Assembly: GCF_016808335.1 (NCBI RefSeq)
Contig: NC_053153.1
Coordinates: 31,689,590-31,753,589, forward strand
Direction: 5' to 3'
Length of the DNA: 64,000 nucleotides
Source: Panicum virgatum
Lineage: Eukaryota; Streptophyta; Magnoliopsida; Poales; Poaceae
Under the pieces are notes generated by a model. That model was not told the origin of the DNA. It saw nothing but the letters and a program-made list of their open reading frames with translations, and did no database searches. Every line of letters starts with the position of its first letter. Within the stretch, counting starts at the first letter, position 1. Positions 11,135-22,103 of this stretch are shown here, piece by piece. The position numbers and the translations under genes were made by a program.

Positions 11135-13916
11135 TCATCTTTTAACATGTCTTGATGACTTTGCATTATCCTTAGCACTGTTCACTTTGACTATCACCGT
11201 TTGATTGTCACAGTTCATAAGGATGGCCGGCACTGGTTTCTCAACCACATGCAAGTCCGTCAAGAGCTCACGCAGCCACTCTGCCTCAACAGTGGTTGTG
11301 TCCAAAGCAGTAAGTTCTGCTTCCATGGTTGACCGCATCAAAATGGTCTGTTTGCAAGACCTCCATGATATCGCACCACCTCCAAGGGTAAACACATACC
11401 CACTCGTGGCATATAGCTCATCAGCGTCAGATATCCAGTTTGAATCACTATATCCCTCAAGCACAGCAGGGTGCCCAGAATAGTGAATCTCATAACTCAT
11501 AGTACCTACTAGATAGCGCATAACCCTTTAAAGTGCATGCCAATGATCAGTACCCGGGTTTGACATGAACCTGCTCAATTTGCTCACAGCAAAAGATATG
11601 TCGGGTGTCGTTGTGCTAGCTAAGTACATGAGTGAACCAATAATCTGCGAATATCTCAGTTGATCTTTGGCAATTTTTTGTTCTTTCTCAACATCACACT
11701 AGGGTCATAAGGTGTTGGAGAAGGCTTGTTGTCGATATAGTCAAAACGGCTCAAGACCTTTTCCACATAATGGGATTGTGAAAGAGTAATCACATTCTCA
11801 ACCTTAATAAGCTTGATGTTAAGGATAACATCAGCTTCTCCTAGATCCTTCATATCAAAGCTCTTTGAAAGAAAGGACTTGACCTCATTGATCACATCAA
11901 TGTTTGTGCCAAAGATCAGTATGTCGTCCACATACAAGCATAATATCACTCCTCCACCCCCACCATAGTGATAGTACACACATCTATCAGCCTCATTAAT
12001 GACAAAGCCCGCAGAAGTAAAAGTTCTATCGAACTTCTCATGCCATTGCTTAGGTGCTTGTTTCAACCCATACAAAGACTTCAAAAGATTACACACCTTG
12101 TTTTCTTGACCTTTCATTATAAATCCATCAGGCTGATCCATGTAGATCTCCTCATCCAACTCTCCATTTAGGAAAGCTGTCTTAACATCCATCTGATGAA
12201 TGATAAGACCATATGAGGCAGCCAAGGAAATTAATGCTCGAATAGTGGTCAATCTAGCGACAGGTGAATAAGTATCAAAGAAGTCTTCGCCTTCCTTTTG
12301 TGTGTACCCTTTAGCAATAAATTGAGCCTTGTACTTGTTAATAGTACCGTCAGGCTTAAGCTTCTTCTTGAATATCAACTTACATCCTACTGGCTTGCAA
12401 CCATAGGGTCGTTCAGTGAGCTCCCATGTTCCATAAGAAAGAATTGAGTCCATCTCACTTTGGACTGCTTCTTTCCAATCATCTGCATCTGAAGATGCAT
12501 ATGCCTCTGCAATGGACGTGGGAGTATTGTCGACACGGTACACTGTGAAATCGTCACCAAAGAATTTTACAATCCTTTGTCTCTTGCTCCTTCTAGGAGC
12601 TTCACTGTCTTCCTTCTCTAGGACATGCTCATGTTCATCAGATTGTTCAGAAGACTCGATAGGTACTGCAGGTTGAGGAGTTATCTCTGTCGAAAATCTA
12701 GAATTGCTATGCATATCTTTCATAGGAAAAATATTCTCAAAAAATGTTGCATCACGAGATTCCATAATAGTATCAACATGCACATCTGGTATCTCAGATT
12801 TAACCACTAAGAATCTATAAGCAATGCTCCTCTGAGTATATCCTAGAAAGACACAATCCACTATCTTAGATCCCAACTTGCACTTCTTTGGAATATGCAC
12901 ATTAACTTTCGCTAAGCACCCCCACATGCGCAGATAAAAAAGTGATGGTTTTCTCCCATTCCACATATCATATGGAGTTTGATCTTGATTCTTGTTTGGA
13001 ACTTTATTCAAGACACGACACGAAGTCAATACAGCCTCCCCCCACCATGCCTTAGAAAGACCAGCTGTGTCTAACATGGAGTTAACCAAGTCAGTCACCG
13101 TGCGGTTTTTCCTCTCGGCAATCCCATTTGATTCGGGAGAATAGGGAGGCGTCCTCTCATGAATAATTCCATGCTCCTCACAGAATTCATGAAATATTTT
13201 GGGAAAATACTCGCCACCACGATCTGATCTTAGACGCTTGATCTTTCTCTCTAGTTGATTCTCAACTTCAGGTTCATAGATTTTAAAGTAGTCTAACGCT
13301 CCGTCCTTAGTTCGCAACAAATAAACATAGCAAAATCTAGTCGCATCGTCAATTAACGTCATGAAGTATCTTTTTCCACCTTTTGTCAACACACCATTCA
13401 TCTCACATAGATCACAATGTATGAGTTCTAGAGGTGCCAAGTGTCTCTCCTCAGCAGCCTTGTGAGGCTTCCGAGGTTGCTTTGATTGCACACAACTATG
13501 GCACTTAGAACCTTTAGCAATGGTGAATTTCAGAATTAAACACACGCTGGAAAGCCGAGACATCAAACCAAAATTAATATGACATAAACGTGAATGCCAA
13601 ATACTCGCATCATTGCTAACGTTCCACAAATATGGTTCACCGACTTATTACAAAATTCAGCAAGAGAAAAGCGGAACAAGCCTCCGCAATCATAGCCTTT
13701 ACCAACGAATTATCCATGTTTCGACATTACAAATTTATTGGACTCTGACACTACCTTAAACCTGTCCTTGCATAGGACTGACCCGCTGACCAGATTCTTG
13801 TTGATAGTGGGCACATGCTGCACGTTCCTCAGCTGCACGATCTTCCCCGAAGTAAACTTCAGATCTACCGTGCCAACACCATGAACAGAAGTATGTGAAC
13901 CGTTCCCCATCAGCAC
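11135..13916 (-). pseudogene. Copia pol polyprotein (integrase, RT, RNase H), broken
   Basis: The pieces on the minus strand form one polyprotein. A short ORF at 13710-13916 carries the protease-side sequence around NLVSGSVLC. The 657-codon ORF at 11656-13629 holds GAG-pre-integrase (WHSRLCHI), an integrase core with its D, D, E triad (HCDLC, RSDRGGEY, PESNGIAERKNRT) and the RVT_2 reverse transcriptase with MDVKTAFLNG and the catalytic YVDD. RNase H (about 11135-11521) has YSDSNWISD and RSTMEAEL. Breaks are a stop at 13710, a frameshift near 13630, a frameshift just after the KKLPK codons (about 11656-11680), and an in-frame TAA near 11532-11534. The intact protein would cleave itself, reverse transcribe and integrate the element. 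This copy cannot do so. Confidence 0.95.
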
Positions 13917-13931
13917 GGAGAAGTTCTGGAC

Positions 13932-14879
13932 GGTCTAGTAAGAAGAAAATATAGAGATGTCAGCACACACATGAACATTAGCACATATATCAAGCCACCA
14001 ACTTGTGGATTGAAAAACTGAAAGAACTGTAGGTAAATTACCGTACCCATCTCCAGTGTTTCTTATGGTCACCATGTTGACATCCTTGGACTCATTTGCT
14101 TTCTTAGCCCTGCGGTCTGCCCGATATGGGCACTCCTTGGAGAAGTGTCCAAGCTTACCACATGCATAGCACTTTTCCAAAGCCTTGTTCTTCTTCTTCT
14201 TGAAGGTAGTGGTCTTGTTAGGCTTGTTGTTCCATTTGTTCTTGCCATGTGGGAACTTTTGGACCAAGTTGGCACTGGACTGGCCTTGATCTCCTTTCTC
14301 AGGCACGTCCTTCTTCCGAGCCTTCTCCTCAACATCAAGAGTTGCTATCAAATTTTCAACTGATATCTCCTGTCTCTTGTGTTTTAGAGTTGTGGCGAAG
14401 TTCCTCCACTGGGAAGGCAACTTTGCAACAATGCATCCAGCCACAAATTTGTCGGGAATATGACACTTAAGGAGATCAAGATTCTTGACAATGCACTGCA
14501 CCTCATGCGCCTACTCCACCACAGAACGGTTATTCACCATCCTGTAGTCATGGAAACTCTCCATGAGGTACAGTTCATTGCCCGCATCTGTTACATCATA
14601 CTTAGCAACCAGAGCATCCCACAACATCTTCGCCTCTGTCTCATCAATGTACACACGGACTAATCCGCTTGACAGATTGCTAATGATACATCCGACAAAG
14701 AGATTATTGGCCTCATCGTACTTCTTCTGCTCTTCAGCAGTAAGTACGCCCTCAGGCTTGCCAAGTCTCATGTCCCAGATGTGCATAGCAGTAAACTAGA
14801 GGCGAACCTTGGACTTCCAGATCTTAAAGTTCATGCCAGTAAACTTTTCTGGCCTCAGTGACTCAGCGAAACCAGCCAT
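13932..14879 (-). pseudogene. Copia gag, broken by stops
   Basis: The capsid/nucleocapsid reading starts with ATG at 14877-14879, 39 bp from the 5' LTR. It carries a UBN2-type gag core (KMLWDALVAKY, SQWRNFATTLKH) and a CCHC zinc knuckle, CYACGKLGHFSKEC, matching CX2CX4HX4C. In-frame TAG stops occur at 14796-14798 (codon 28), 14511-14513 and 13935-13937. In each case the surrounding residues suggest that a Trp or Gln codon was lost by a C-to-T or G-to-A change. Gag normally forms the virus-like particle and binds element RNA. The broken frame here should yield only fragments. Confidence 0.93.
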
Positions 14880-14918
14880 TGTTAAATTAACAGATTGCCT
14901 ATAATAAGGTTTTTGGAT

Positions 14919-15620
14919 TGTTGGAAAAATAGACAACTATAAATTTAAATTCCGAACTAGATTTAACATGACAAGAATTAAACCTAGCATGCATGACTCT
15001 AACATACTAGACAATACATATATCATAAACATGATCTCAGAAAACATGATTATGAAACAGATCTGATCACAAAATGCGTACTGTGCGGGAGCCGCCGGGA
15101 AGACGAAAAGTGTAGACGAGACGAAGACGGTCCTTCGAACTTAGCGCAGCAACCGGCGTTGCAGATGACGGTATGTCGCAGCTCCTGACTTGGACGGAGG
15201 ACGAGCCGTGGCGAAGAAGATGAGCAGTCGCGCTTAGCGCTTCCCAAAAACCTTATTCGCCCTCTCCCGGTGCAGGATCACAAGAGCGAGCGGTTCCGGA
15301 GACCTGCTCTCCCGTTCGCCGGTGCACGCCGGCGCTCGGGATGGAGAAGACTACGGTGGCGGCGCAGCAACGAGAGGAGGCAAAACCCTAACTCAGATTA
15401 GATCTTCTTGTGAATTCCCAAACCTTGGGGACTCCACGTATAACGATCTATGGTGCACTTTTTCCATGAGGGAGGTGGTCCGTATTTAAAAGGAGAAAAC
15501 CCCCTACACCCTCGTTCATTAGCAATACGGGACTAATAGATGGTGTACCTCCTCTTAGCGCTAATAGGCCTTTGAGATTTATTAGGATTATATATATGGG
15601 CCAAGCCCATAAATCTAACA
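14919..15620 (-). repeat. 5' LTR of the Copia element
   Basis: 702 bp with TG...CA ends, directly followed on the right by the target duplicate ACTAC. Read on the minus strand, it carries a TATA-like TTTAAATA (about 15483-15490 on the plus strand) in the expected U3/R area. Confidence 0.95.
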
Positions 15621-15625
15621 ACTAC

Positions 15626-16350
15626 TAGAGGTTATTATCAGCTGAGGACACATATATAATAGTAGGCACATATTCTCTCTCAGTTGAGTGATGTAAATGT
15701 GTTCCTAAGTTTTGATCCCCTCTCTTTAATTGACTTGTGCGTGTTCTTATTCTCTCTCGCTCTCCCCTTTTCCCTTTTTTGCATGCTTCTTGCGATTGCT
15801 TCTTCTATCTTCCCTCAAGCAGCAGCAGCAGCAGCTAGCTCGCTCGCTTTGATCTTTCAACAAGCCCCGAAAGTTCCGGCTTTGGAATGGTTCTCCCCTC
15901 AAGCGTGCGTGTCTCCCTTGGCTAGCTAGCTTGTCACCAGCTAGTAGTCATCACCCGCTATCCAACTGACATCTGTTGAGCTCCGGCCGGTTAGTTGAAG
16001 AATTCTCACGGGGCTAGCTAGCTAGCTAAGCTTTAGAGCTCCGTTGAGTTGTTGCGTTACCCGGCCGAGAGACGCGCACGGAACACCCGCCGCGCATGTT
16101 GAACGCACACGGCGGAATTTCCGTTCGTCCATTGGATCGGTCATGCCATTGCCATGGGATCTTTCACTTCTTGCGATCCGGCACGTGTGTCTTATTAGCT
16201 AGTAGGCGTGGAGAAATGCTTTTCCAGCTAGCAAAGGATCGGGCAAGCTGAAAGCAGGTGTGGAGCGAGAACACATGTACAGCAGCGGACCAATAGAAGA
16301 ACGAGGAAGGTTCTTTCCTACTGCAGTGCATGCAAAATGCAAATGGGTGA

Positions 16351-16413
<63 letters not shown>

Positions 16414-16793
16414 TACATCTGATCTGAAATGTAGGGCATCCTAAGTATTTGCAGACGTATTGTGAAGTAAAAAAATGCATGTACTATTCGCATTGTTTAA
16501 TTAATTAATTGCTTAATTTTTCAGTGCTCGCACCAAAACTAACAAGATTAGCATGTCTCTTTTACTTACTTGGCCCAAGGGAATTGATTTTTTTTACAAA
16601 ACTAGCACCAAAATCAAAAAGATCAGCATGTCTTTTTTTCCAAAGAACTCTAGAATGCCTTATATTTGGATACAAATTTTAAAACCTCCAATACCTTACA
16701 TTTCAAGACGAATGGAGTATGTATAAGGAGCAATGTGATGCATGGTACTAGATCGACTTAGCTTGTCACCTTCATCTTCCACTAGTAGTTATA
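15626..16793. other. Unassigned sequence with microsatellites
   Basis: No gene is convincing. An 81-codon plus ORF (15684-15929) contains a GCA-encoded alanine run and hydrophobic segments but has no recognisable domain. GCTAGCTAGCTAGC-type repeats occur at about 15920-16030. The region is the pre-insertion flank of the Copia element. Confidence 0.35.
16354..16411. repeat. (AT)n microsatellite
   Basis: About 29 uninterrupted TA dinucleotides. Such runs are unstable, so the assembled length may be inexact. Confidence 0.95.
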
Positions 16794-16992
16794 CTCCCTC
16801 CATCCCAAAAAATAAGTTATTCCAGAAATTTTACGACAAATTAACAAAATACCATCTTTACCCCTATTTATTATCTATATTAGCACTAATTGATTCTTGC
16901 ATGCACATGCACTTTGTAAATAGGGTAAAATGACTTGTTTCTTGGGACAAATTTTGAATCCTACACTGACTTATTTTTTGGGACGGAGGGAG
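16794..16992. mobile_element. Stowaway MITE
   Basis: A 199-bp element with ends CTCCCTCCATCCCAAAAAAT and ATTTTTTGGGACGGAGGGAG, near-perfect inverted repeats, flanked by TA on both sides. The interior is AT-rich and non-coding. This is the canonical Stowaway structure. Confidence 0.92.
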
Positions 16993-16999
16993 TATGTTA

Positions 17000-17147
17000 T
17001 TTCTCCATTCCAAGTTATTAGTCATCTTGGCTTTTCCAAATTCATAGACTTTTCTATACACCTAGGCATATACATATGTAGATGCGTAGTAGAGTCTATG
17101 AATTTATTAGAAAATTCAAAACGACTAATAATTTGGGATGGAGGAAA
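17000..17147. mobile_element. Second, degenerate Stowaway MITE
   Basis: A 148-bp element with ends TTTCTCCATTCCAAGTTATT and AATAATTTGGGATGGAGGAAA, flanked by TA. It lies only 7 bp from the preceding Stowaway, and its termini have drifted from the CTCCCTCC consensus, so it is probably the older of the two. Confidence 0.75.
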
Positions 17148-17149
17148 TA

Positions 17150-18607
17150 TGTCACAATTCGAAAACTTTCTATAAAGTTTCTGTTGAAATTCTATAAAAT
17201 ATACAGGCTAAGAAATCCCGGGATGACCTTCAATTTTCGGTCGAAGATAGAAGGGTCGGTGAAGCAAAGCAAAGCGCTACACTTGTCGTCACACGTAACA
17301 ATGGGTGGCGCGTGTGGATTTGATGACGGGCGCGTCTTTTGAGGGCAAAACCACTTACCTCCACGCATTATCAGTGCCAATCAGACGCAAGGAGCACGAT
17401 CAATGGAGTGCTCGCCTTACCTAGCTATAGAGGGCGGGAAAGGAAAAGCATTATTGTTACTAGTGACCAATAGGCACTAGTTTATTGGTTAATAATCGCC
17501 GTGGAGATTACAACATCTGTAACTGGAGCTTGCTCGATCCATCGATCTGGGGGCTAGTTATCCGGTTCATCATCTGCCTTAGAGCATGGGCAATAACGCA
17601 GCCGGCGACCGGGCTGCATACGCTGCCATGCGTCCGCTGCTGCGTCTGCTGCCGGTCTAACTCATTCAGGTCCACAAGTAGACAGCAGAATACTTTCTTT
17701 GGCCGGCAAAGAAAACGCTGGACTTTTTCTCTTTCTTCTCTTCTCTTTCCTCCACCTAATATTCAATCTTCTTGTAGTCCACTAAAATACTTGCTCTTAG
17801 GTCCAACAGATGTGACACAACATCATAGTTAAAATAATACCTCTGCTAGGCTATGTCTTGTCTATGGCCTAGCCGCCTCCTAGAAAACATTTCACAATAT
17901 TTTTCCATGCATTGGCGTGGATTGTCATCTCACATAAAGTTTTACTTAGAAGTAGTAGTATCCAACCGTCAACGTTTAAAATGTGTACATAGAAAAGATT
18001 ACATAGTATGAAAGTATGTATCATGACAAATATAATAACATCTTCAACCTCATGCTATCAATCGTCTAGTTATTGATGATAAAGAATAAAAAAAAAGTTT
18101 AACTCAGCACAAAGTTAGATGGACAAACATTTAGGTGTTTTCCATGTACAACATGTTAAATCAACTTTGGTGTTTAGGCATTGTGAACATTATTATTTTA
18201 TCATGTTATTACTAGATTGATAATTTGTAAGTAATACCATGTTAAATCTCATGTGAACCAAGATGGAAGGAGCGAAAACCCAATACGTTGTGGATGTAAG
18301 GTTGCTAACCATACTTGGGCACACATATAACTACAATAAAAAATATCGACTACAAAGTTGAAGGTCTCCTCAAGCCTATGAAAAAGTTATGAATCACTTA
18401 TGAGAGAGCTCGAAATCCGTTTTGACTGTCGAATCGTACTATGAACACAACATAATAGTACGGTCATGTTCGTTTCCCTAATGTTCGGCAAGAAAGGCTC
18501 ATCTCCCTAGGCAGATTGTAGATAGATCGACTAAATATGAAACTACTGAAAACACCAAAATGCCACTGGAATCAATTGTTCAGTTTTCCTAACCAAATAA
18601 GTAGTAT
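17150..18607. other. Unassigned intergenic sequence
   Basis: No gene is supported. A 115-codon ORF (17485-17832) has no recognisable domain. The text TTAGAGCATGGGCAATA at 17579-17595 resembles the start of a Tourist-like element, but I could not find a matching right end. The rest is AT-rich. Confidence 0.3.
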
Positions 18608-18610
18608 TAA

Positions 18611-19634
18611 GAGCATCTCCAAAAGATGAGCTAAATCCATTCAGATCTGTACAAATGGAAAAACACTGGAAAAAAGTAATCCAACAGCCTCTCCTTCTTC
18701 CTCTCTATTCTATTTGGCTCGGTATCCCTCCCCATCCGCTAGGCATCTTTGCTGAGCGATTCCAACTCGCCGTCTCACTCTCGCCCGCCGTCCCCACCTC
18801 TCCCATGCGCCCACCCCACCCCTCTGCTCCTCTCCTCCCCCCTCCGTGACAGTGAGGCTCCGCGCCGCACCCCTCCCTGTCGGTGCGGCTCGGAGCCGCC
18901 GCCTCTCCCTGCCCTCACCCTCTCCGCTCGCCTCGCCTTTGTCTTCAACCAGCTCAACGCCATCGACCGCACCCAATCCTCCGACCTCTCGGCTTGTAAC
19001 GCCACCCTCCACCGCATCCAGTCCTGGCGCCACCCCATGAGGCGCTGCCGCTGGAAGGAGAGGCAAGACCGCGGCTAGAGCTGGGATCGAAACCCGACGA
19101 ACCGAAGAAGGAAACAGAAGTGGTGGTGGCAAGCTGGCAGCGGGTAGTGAGGTAGGGAGGATGAGCATAAAGGAGGTGTTGTGGAGGGAGGTGGAGCTGG
19201 TGCACCCTGGCCTGAGTGGATCCAACTGATGGAGCGGCTATCTCAGCAGAGGTACTTCGACCTTGAGCGGGCTGGTGGTGCTGACGAGGCCTCAATGGCC
19301 GCCGTGGTATTCAAGGACCTCTCAGAGGTCAGCGAGAAGGCCGGGTTTGACATCCTTAAGTACGTTTGTTCCTTCCTGTTGATGTGTTGCTGCTGGCGCA
19401 CGCCGAGTCCTAGTTGGTGCTGCATTTGGTGGCCCGACGGCTCGGGTCGCCGGCGGTGGCCGTATCCGACGAGCGGTGCGGCGGAGGAGGAGGATTGGAG
19501 GGATTTGAATATACTTAGGCAAGAATATGGCTAGTCTTGGTTTACTCGACCATTTAGTAATTTTTTTTAGTTTTTACCTAATGTTTTACCTAGTCATTTA
19601 GCTAGGATTTTTAGCTCATCTCTTGGAGATGCTC
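18611..19634. mobile_element. Tourist-like element carrying captured gene fragments
   Basis: The 1,024-bp element has termini GAGCATCTCCAAAAGATGAG and CTCATCTCTTGGAGATGCTC, a 20-bp inverted repeat with one mismatch. It is flanked by the 3-bp duplication TAA (18608-18610 and 19635-19637), the signature of PIF/Harbinger. The interior is GC-rich instead of the usual AT-rich MITE filler and includes fragments of a nuclear gene, described separately. It has no transposase, so it is a Pack-type element needing a helper. A CACTA element begins 7 bp to its right. Confidence 0.82.
18920..19361 (+). pseudogene. Captured fragments of a VAR3-like zinc-finger protein gene
   Basis: Two coding-like blocks lie in the same orientation. 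Block one (18920-19030) encodes LSARLAFVFNQLNAIDR and a following RIQSWR. Block two (from 19161) encodes MSIKEVLWREVELVHP, then one base is missing at the Pro/Trp junction and reading resumes as WPEWIQLMERLSQQRYFDLE (from 19208), continuing to FDILK at about 19361. From memory, a hydrophobic HPWPEW-x-x-L/F-M-x-x-L segment with a later SEVSEEAGFD-like stretch is found in plant RanBP2-type zinc-finger (VAR3-like, chloroplast) proteins, whose zinc fingers are absent here. The single-base loss and the missing C-terminal part make this a dead fragment. The identity is recall and needs a search. Confidence 0.5.
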
Positions 19635-19641
19635 TAAGCCT

Positions 19642-21143
19642 CACTACTGGAAAAACGCACATTCGTCCGCAGCCGTTAGTACCGGTTACGGCTTTAGCCG
19701 GTACTAACGAGCAAATTTAGTACCGGGCTAAAGAAACAGTAGCCACGGGAGCCTATGAGTATCGGCTGGTGGCTCCAGCCGGCACTAATTAAAGTGCGCC
19801 ACCGACAGGCCCCTGCAACGGCTAGTGACAATTTAGTACCGGCTGGAGCCACTAGCCGGTACTAAATGGCGCCCAGAAAACTTAGTACCGGGTGGTGGCT
19901 CCAGCCGATACTAAATGTGGCGCGTTAGTACCGGCTGGTGGCTCCAGCCGGTACTAAATGTGGCGCGTTAGTACCGGCTCTAGCCACCAGCCGGTACTAA
20001 TGCACCCACTATAAATTGGCGCCTTCTTCCTCCCGAGCCCGAGCTAGCGCCATTTCACCAGAGCAGATCGAGCTCGGATTGTTCTTCCCCTTAGAGAGTT
20101 GCCGCCATTTTTTCTAGTTTGAGTGAGTGTTCTAGTCATCCAAGTGCGCCAAAGGTTTGCAACTTCATTCTCTCTTTATAGATTATCTTCATACCTCGTT
20201 TTATGCTCCATAGTTAGAGGAATTTGTGATTTTAGAAATAGTGAGAATGAGCATGATTTCTTTGATTTATTCATTGATTTGAGGTATATATAACCCATGA
20301 CTTCAATTGGAGGGAAGTTTTTATGACTAGGTTGAATGTGGATAATTTATAGGGATATTTTCAATCATTTTCTATATATTAGAAATGACCGTACTATATT
20401 TTTTAATTTTTCGAATGAGATGAGTATATGTGGAAAGTGGAAATTTTTAGAATGAGTTTAGAGAGTTTACGTGATTTACTTGTATATATGACTATATATG
20501 GAAAGTAATTTTTTATAATGAATTATTGAAAGAAGTATAATAGAAGTTTTTTTATTATGAAAGGATTATTTTGACACTCTAGTGATGTATTTATTCAGGC
20601 TCACATTGAAACCATCTATAAGCTTAAAAAATCTTTATTTCGAAACAAGTATACGTCGTTAATCTCCATTCAACAGTGATGGCACTACATTTCGGGGATA
20701 CACGATGCGCTATAAGATCGTTGCCAATAAGTTGGTCGCAACACTAGCATTTTCGATTAATCCGAACACAGCATTTGGCGCAGTCAGCGTGGCCGTTGTT
20801 GCACTGAGAGCATATCAACAAGTATGCTGTTTGTGCCAAGTGCTGTGTTCATATCAACCGAAAATGTTGGTGTTGCGACTGGCCTATTGTCGATGTACTT
20901 GTTCCACACCGTGTCCCCCCGGAAGGCAGTGTCATCACTGCAGGATCGAGGTTACCGACATATATATTTTTCGAAATAAAGTTTTTTTCTTCTAGATGGT
21001 TTCTGGATATTGATCAAAAGAGTGTCCGCCTGAAACTGAAGGGTGTTACCGACCGGTACTAAAGTGCACCTTTAGTACCGGGCCGGCGCCCGGTACAAAC
21101 CGGGGGTTCCGGCCCGATACAAATGACAGTTTTTCTAGCAGTG
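19642..21143. mobile_element. CACTA (En/Spm-like) non-autonomous element
   Basis: The left end is CACTACTGGAAAAACGCACA and the right end read inward is CACTGCTAGAAAAACTGTCA. Dense subterminal repeats of TTAGTACCGGC and its inverse GCCGGTACTAA fill 19675-19998 and 21050-21125; these are typical transposase-binding arrays of this superfamily. The core is AT-rich and non-coding apart from a 96-codon ORF (20705-20995) without a known domain. CCT precedes the left end, and GCC then T follow the right end, so the 3-bp duplication is imperfect or shifted by one base. Confidence 0.85.
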
Positions 21144-21147
21144 GCCT

Positions 21148-21831
21148 ATGATGCCGTTCCAATAGTGGAGCCTTGAAATATGCATTAAAATGCGTCATGT
21201 GCTATCATTTTAGACTTTAGAGAGACAAAGTGTGGGGGTATGTTACTATCCCATGCTTTCTCTAAAAAACCAACAAACACATTAATCCAAAAGAATATAT
21301 TTTTTCAAGATAATCTGAAAAAATCGATTGTGAAGGCCAATTTCAGTGGGGTGTATCATCACAGTGTCGTGGAATGTCGTGATAATGACTCTCCTCTCAG
21401 ATGTTATGAAACTCTCTCTCCTCTTTCTTCATAATGAGTCTATGATATCAACAAATTTAATGTTCAAATCGATCTGCGGGGTGCCAAATGGAAGGTTAAA
21501 GCCCCCCAAATCCTTATCTAGTTCATCCCCAATCGACACCAAAGCCTAGACCCCCATCCCCTCCGAGACAAAAACTGAAGGGGTAGCATTTTGTGGGACC
21601 ACCTGCCAGTTGAAAGAAGAGGCCAGCCGGTCTTCAAACAGAGCCTGGAAAAACCGAGCGTGGCCATTCGGCCACTCCTGGTCCCTTGGACACGTAACAA
21701 CACGCTGTACGCCGGAAAGGTCGTCCCCGGACCCCGGCGGCCAGCGGGGCCGTCCTTCCAACTGTCACACCAGAAAAAAAAAAATTGTAGGCACCGCTAC
21801 CTATAATCATTGTAGAGGTGCCCTGTGCATA
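21148..21831. other. Unassigned sequence
   Basis: No gene or repeat was identified. Short ORFs at 21518-21843 overlap on both strands with no recognisable domain. Confidence 0.3.
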
Positions 21832-22066
21832 GGCCCCGTTTAGTTCCCAAAATTTTTTTCACAATATCCGTCACATCGAATCTTCAGACACATATGCATG
21901 GAGTATTAAATAGTTGAAAAAAATAACTAATTACACAGTCTAACTGATTACCACGAGCTGAATCTTTTAACCCTAATTAGTCCATAATTGGACATTATTT
22001 ATCAAGTAACAACGAAATATGCTACAGTACCAAAACCCAAACTTTTTCACCAACTAAACACACCCA
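21832..22066. mobile_element. Tourist-like MITE
   Basis: About 235 bp with a left end GGCCCCGTTTAGTTCCCAAA and a right end ACCAACTAAACACACCC. The internal sequence (ACTAATTACACAG, TACAGTACC) is related to the other GTTTAGTT-ended MITEs of this window. The target duplication is decayed. Confidence 0.65.
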
Positions 22067-22103
22067 TAGTCCGGACTTGATGCATTACAACAACCAAACA
22101 ATT

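Larger units (their letters stand above)
9728..15620 (-). mobile_element. Complete but inactive Ty1/Copia retrotransposon
   Basis: The 5,893-bp element lies on the minus strand, with the 5' LTR at the right. It is flanked by the 5-bp target duplication ACTAC (9723-9727 and 15621-15625), and each LTR has TG...CA ends. The internal order read on the minus strand is gag with zinc knuckle, GAG-pre-integrase, integrase, reverse transcriptase and RNase H, which is the Copia order. Gag starts only 39 bp inside the 5' LTR. The usual initiator-Met PBS (TGGTATCAGAGC) is not visible there, which is unusual for Copia. Several stops and frameshifts kill both gag and pol. Counting by eye gives about 36 mismatches and one indel between the LTRs over about 702 bp. 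Confidence 0.97.

Noticed and set aside
17579..17830. A further Tourist-like element starting GAGCATGGGCAATA.
   Set aside because: No matching inverted terminus or TAA/TTA duplication was found on the right.
19639..21147. A perfect 3-bp CCT duplication around the CACTA element.
   Set aside because: The right copy is one base further out than the CAGTG end, so the duplication is not exact. The element call rests on TIRs and subterminal repeats.
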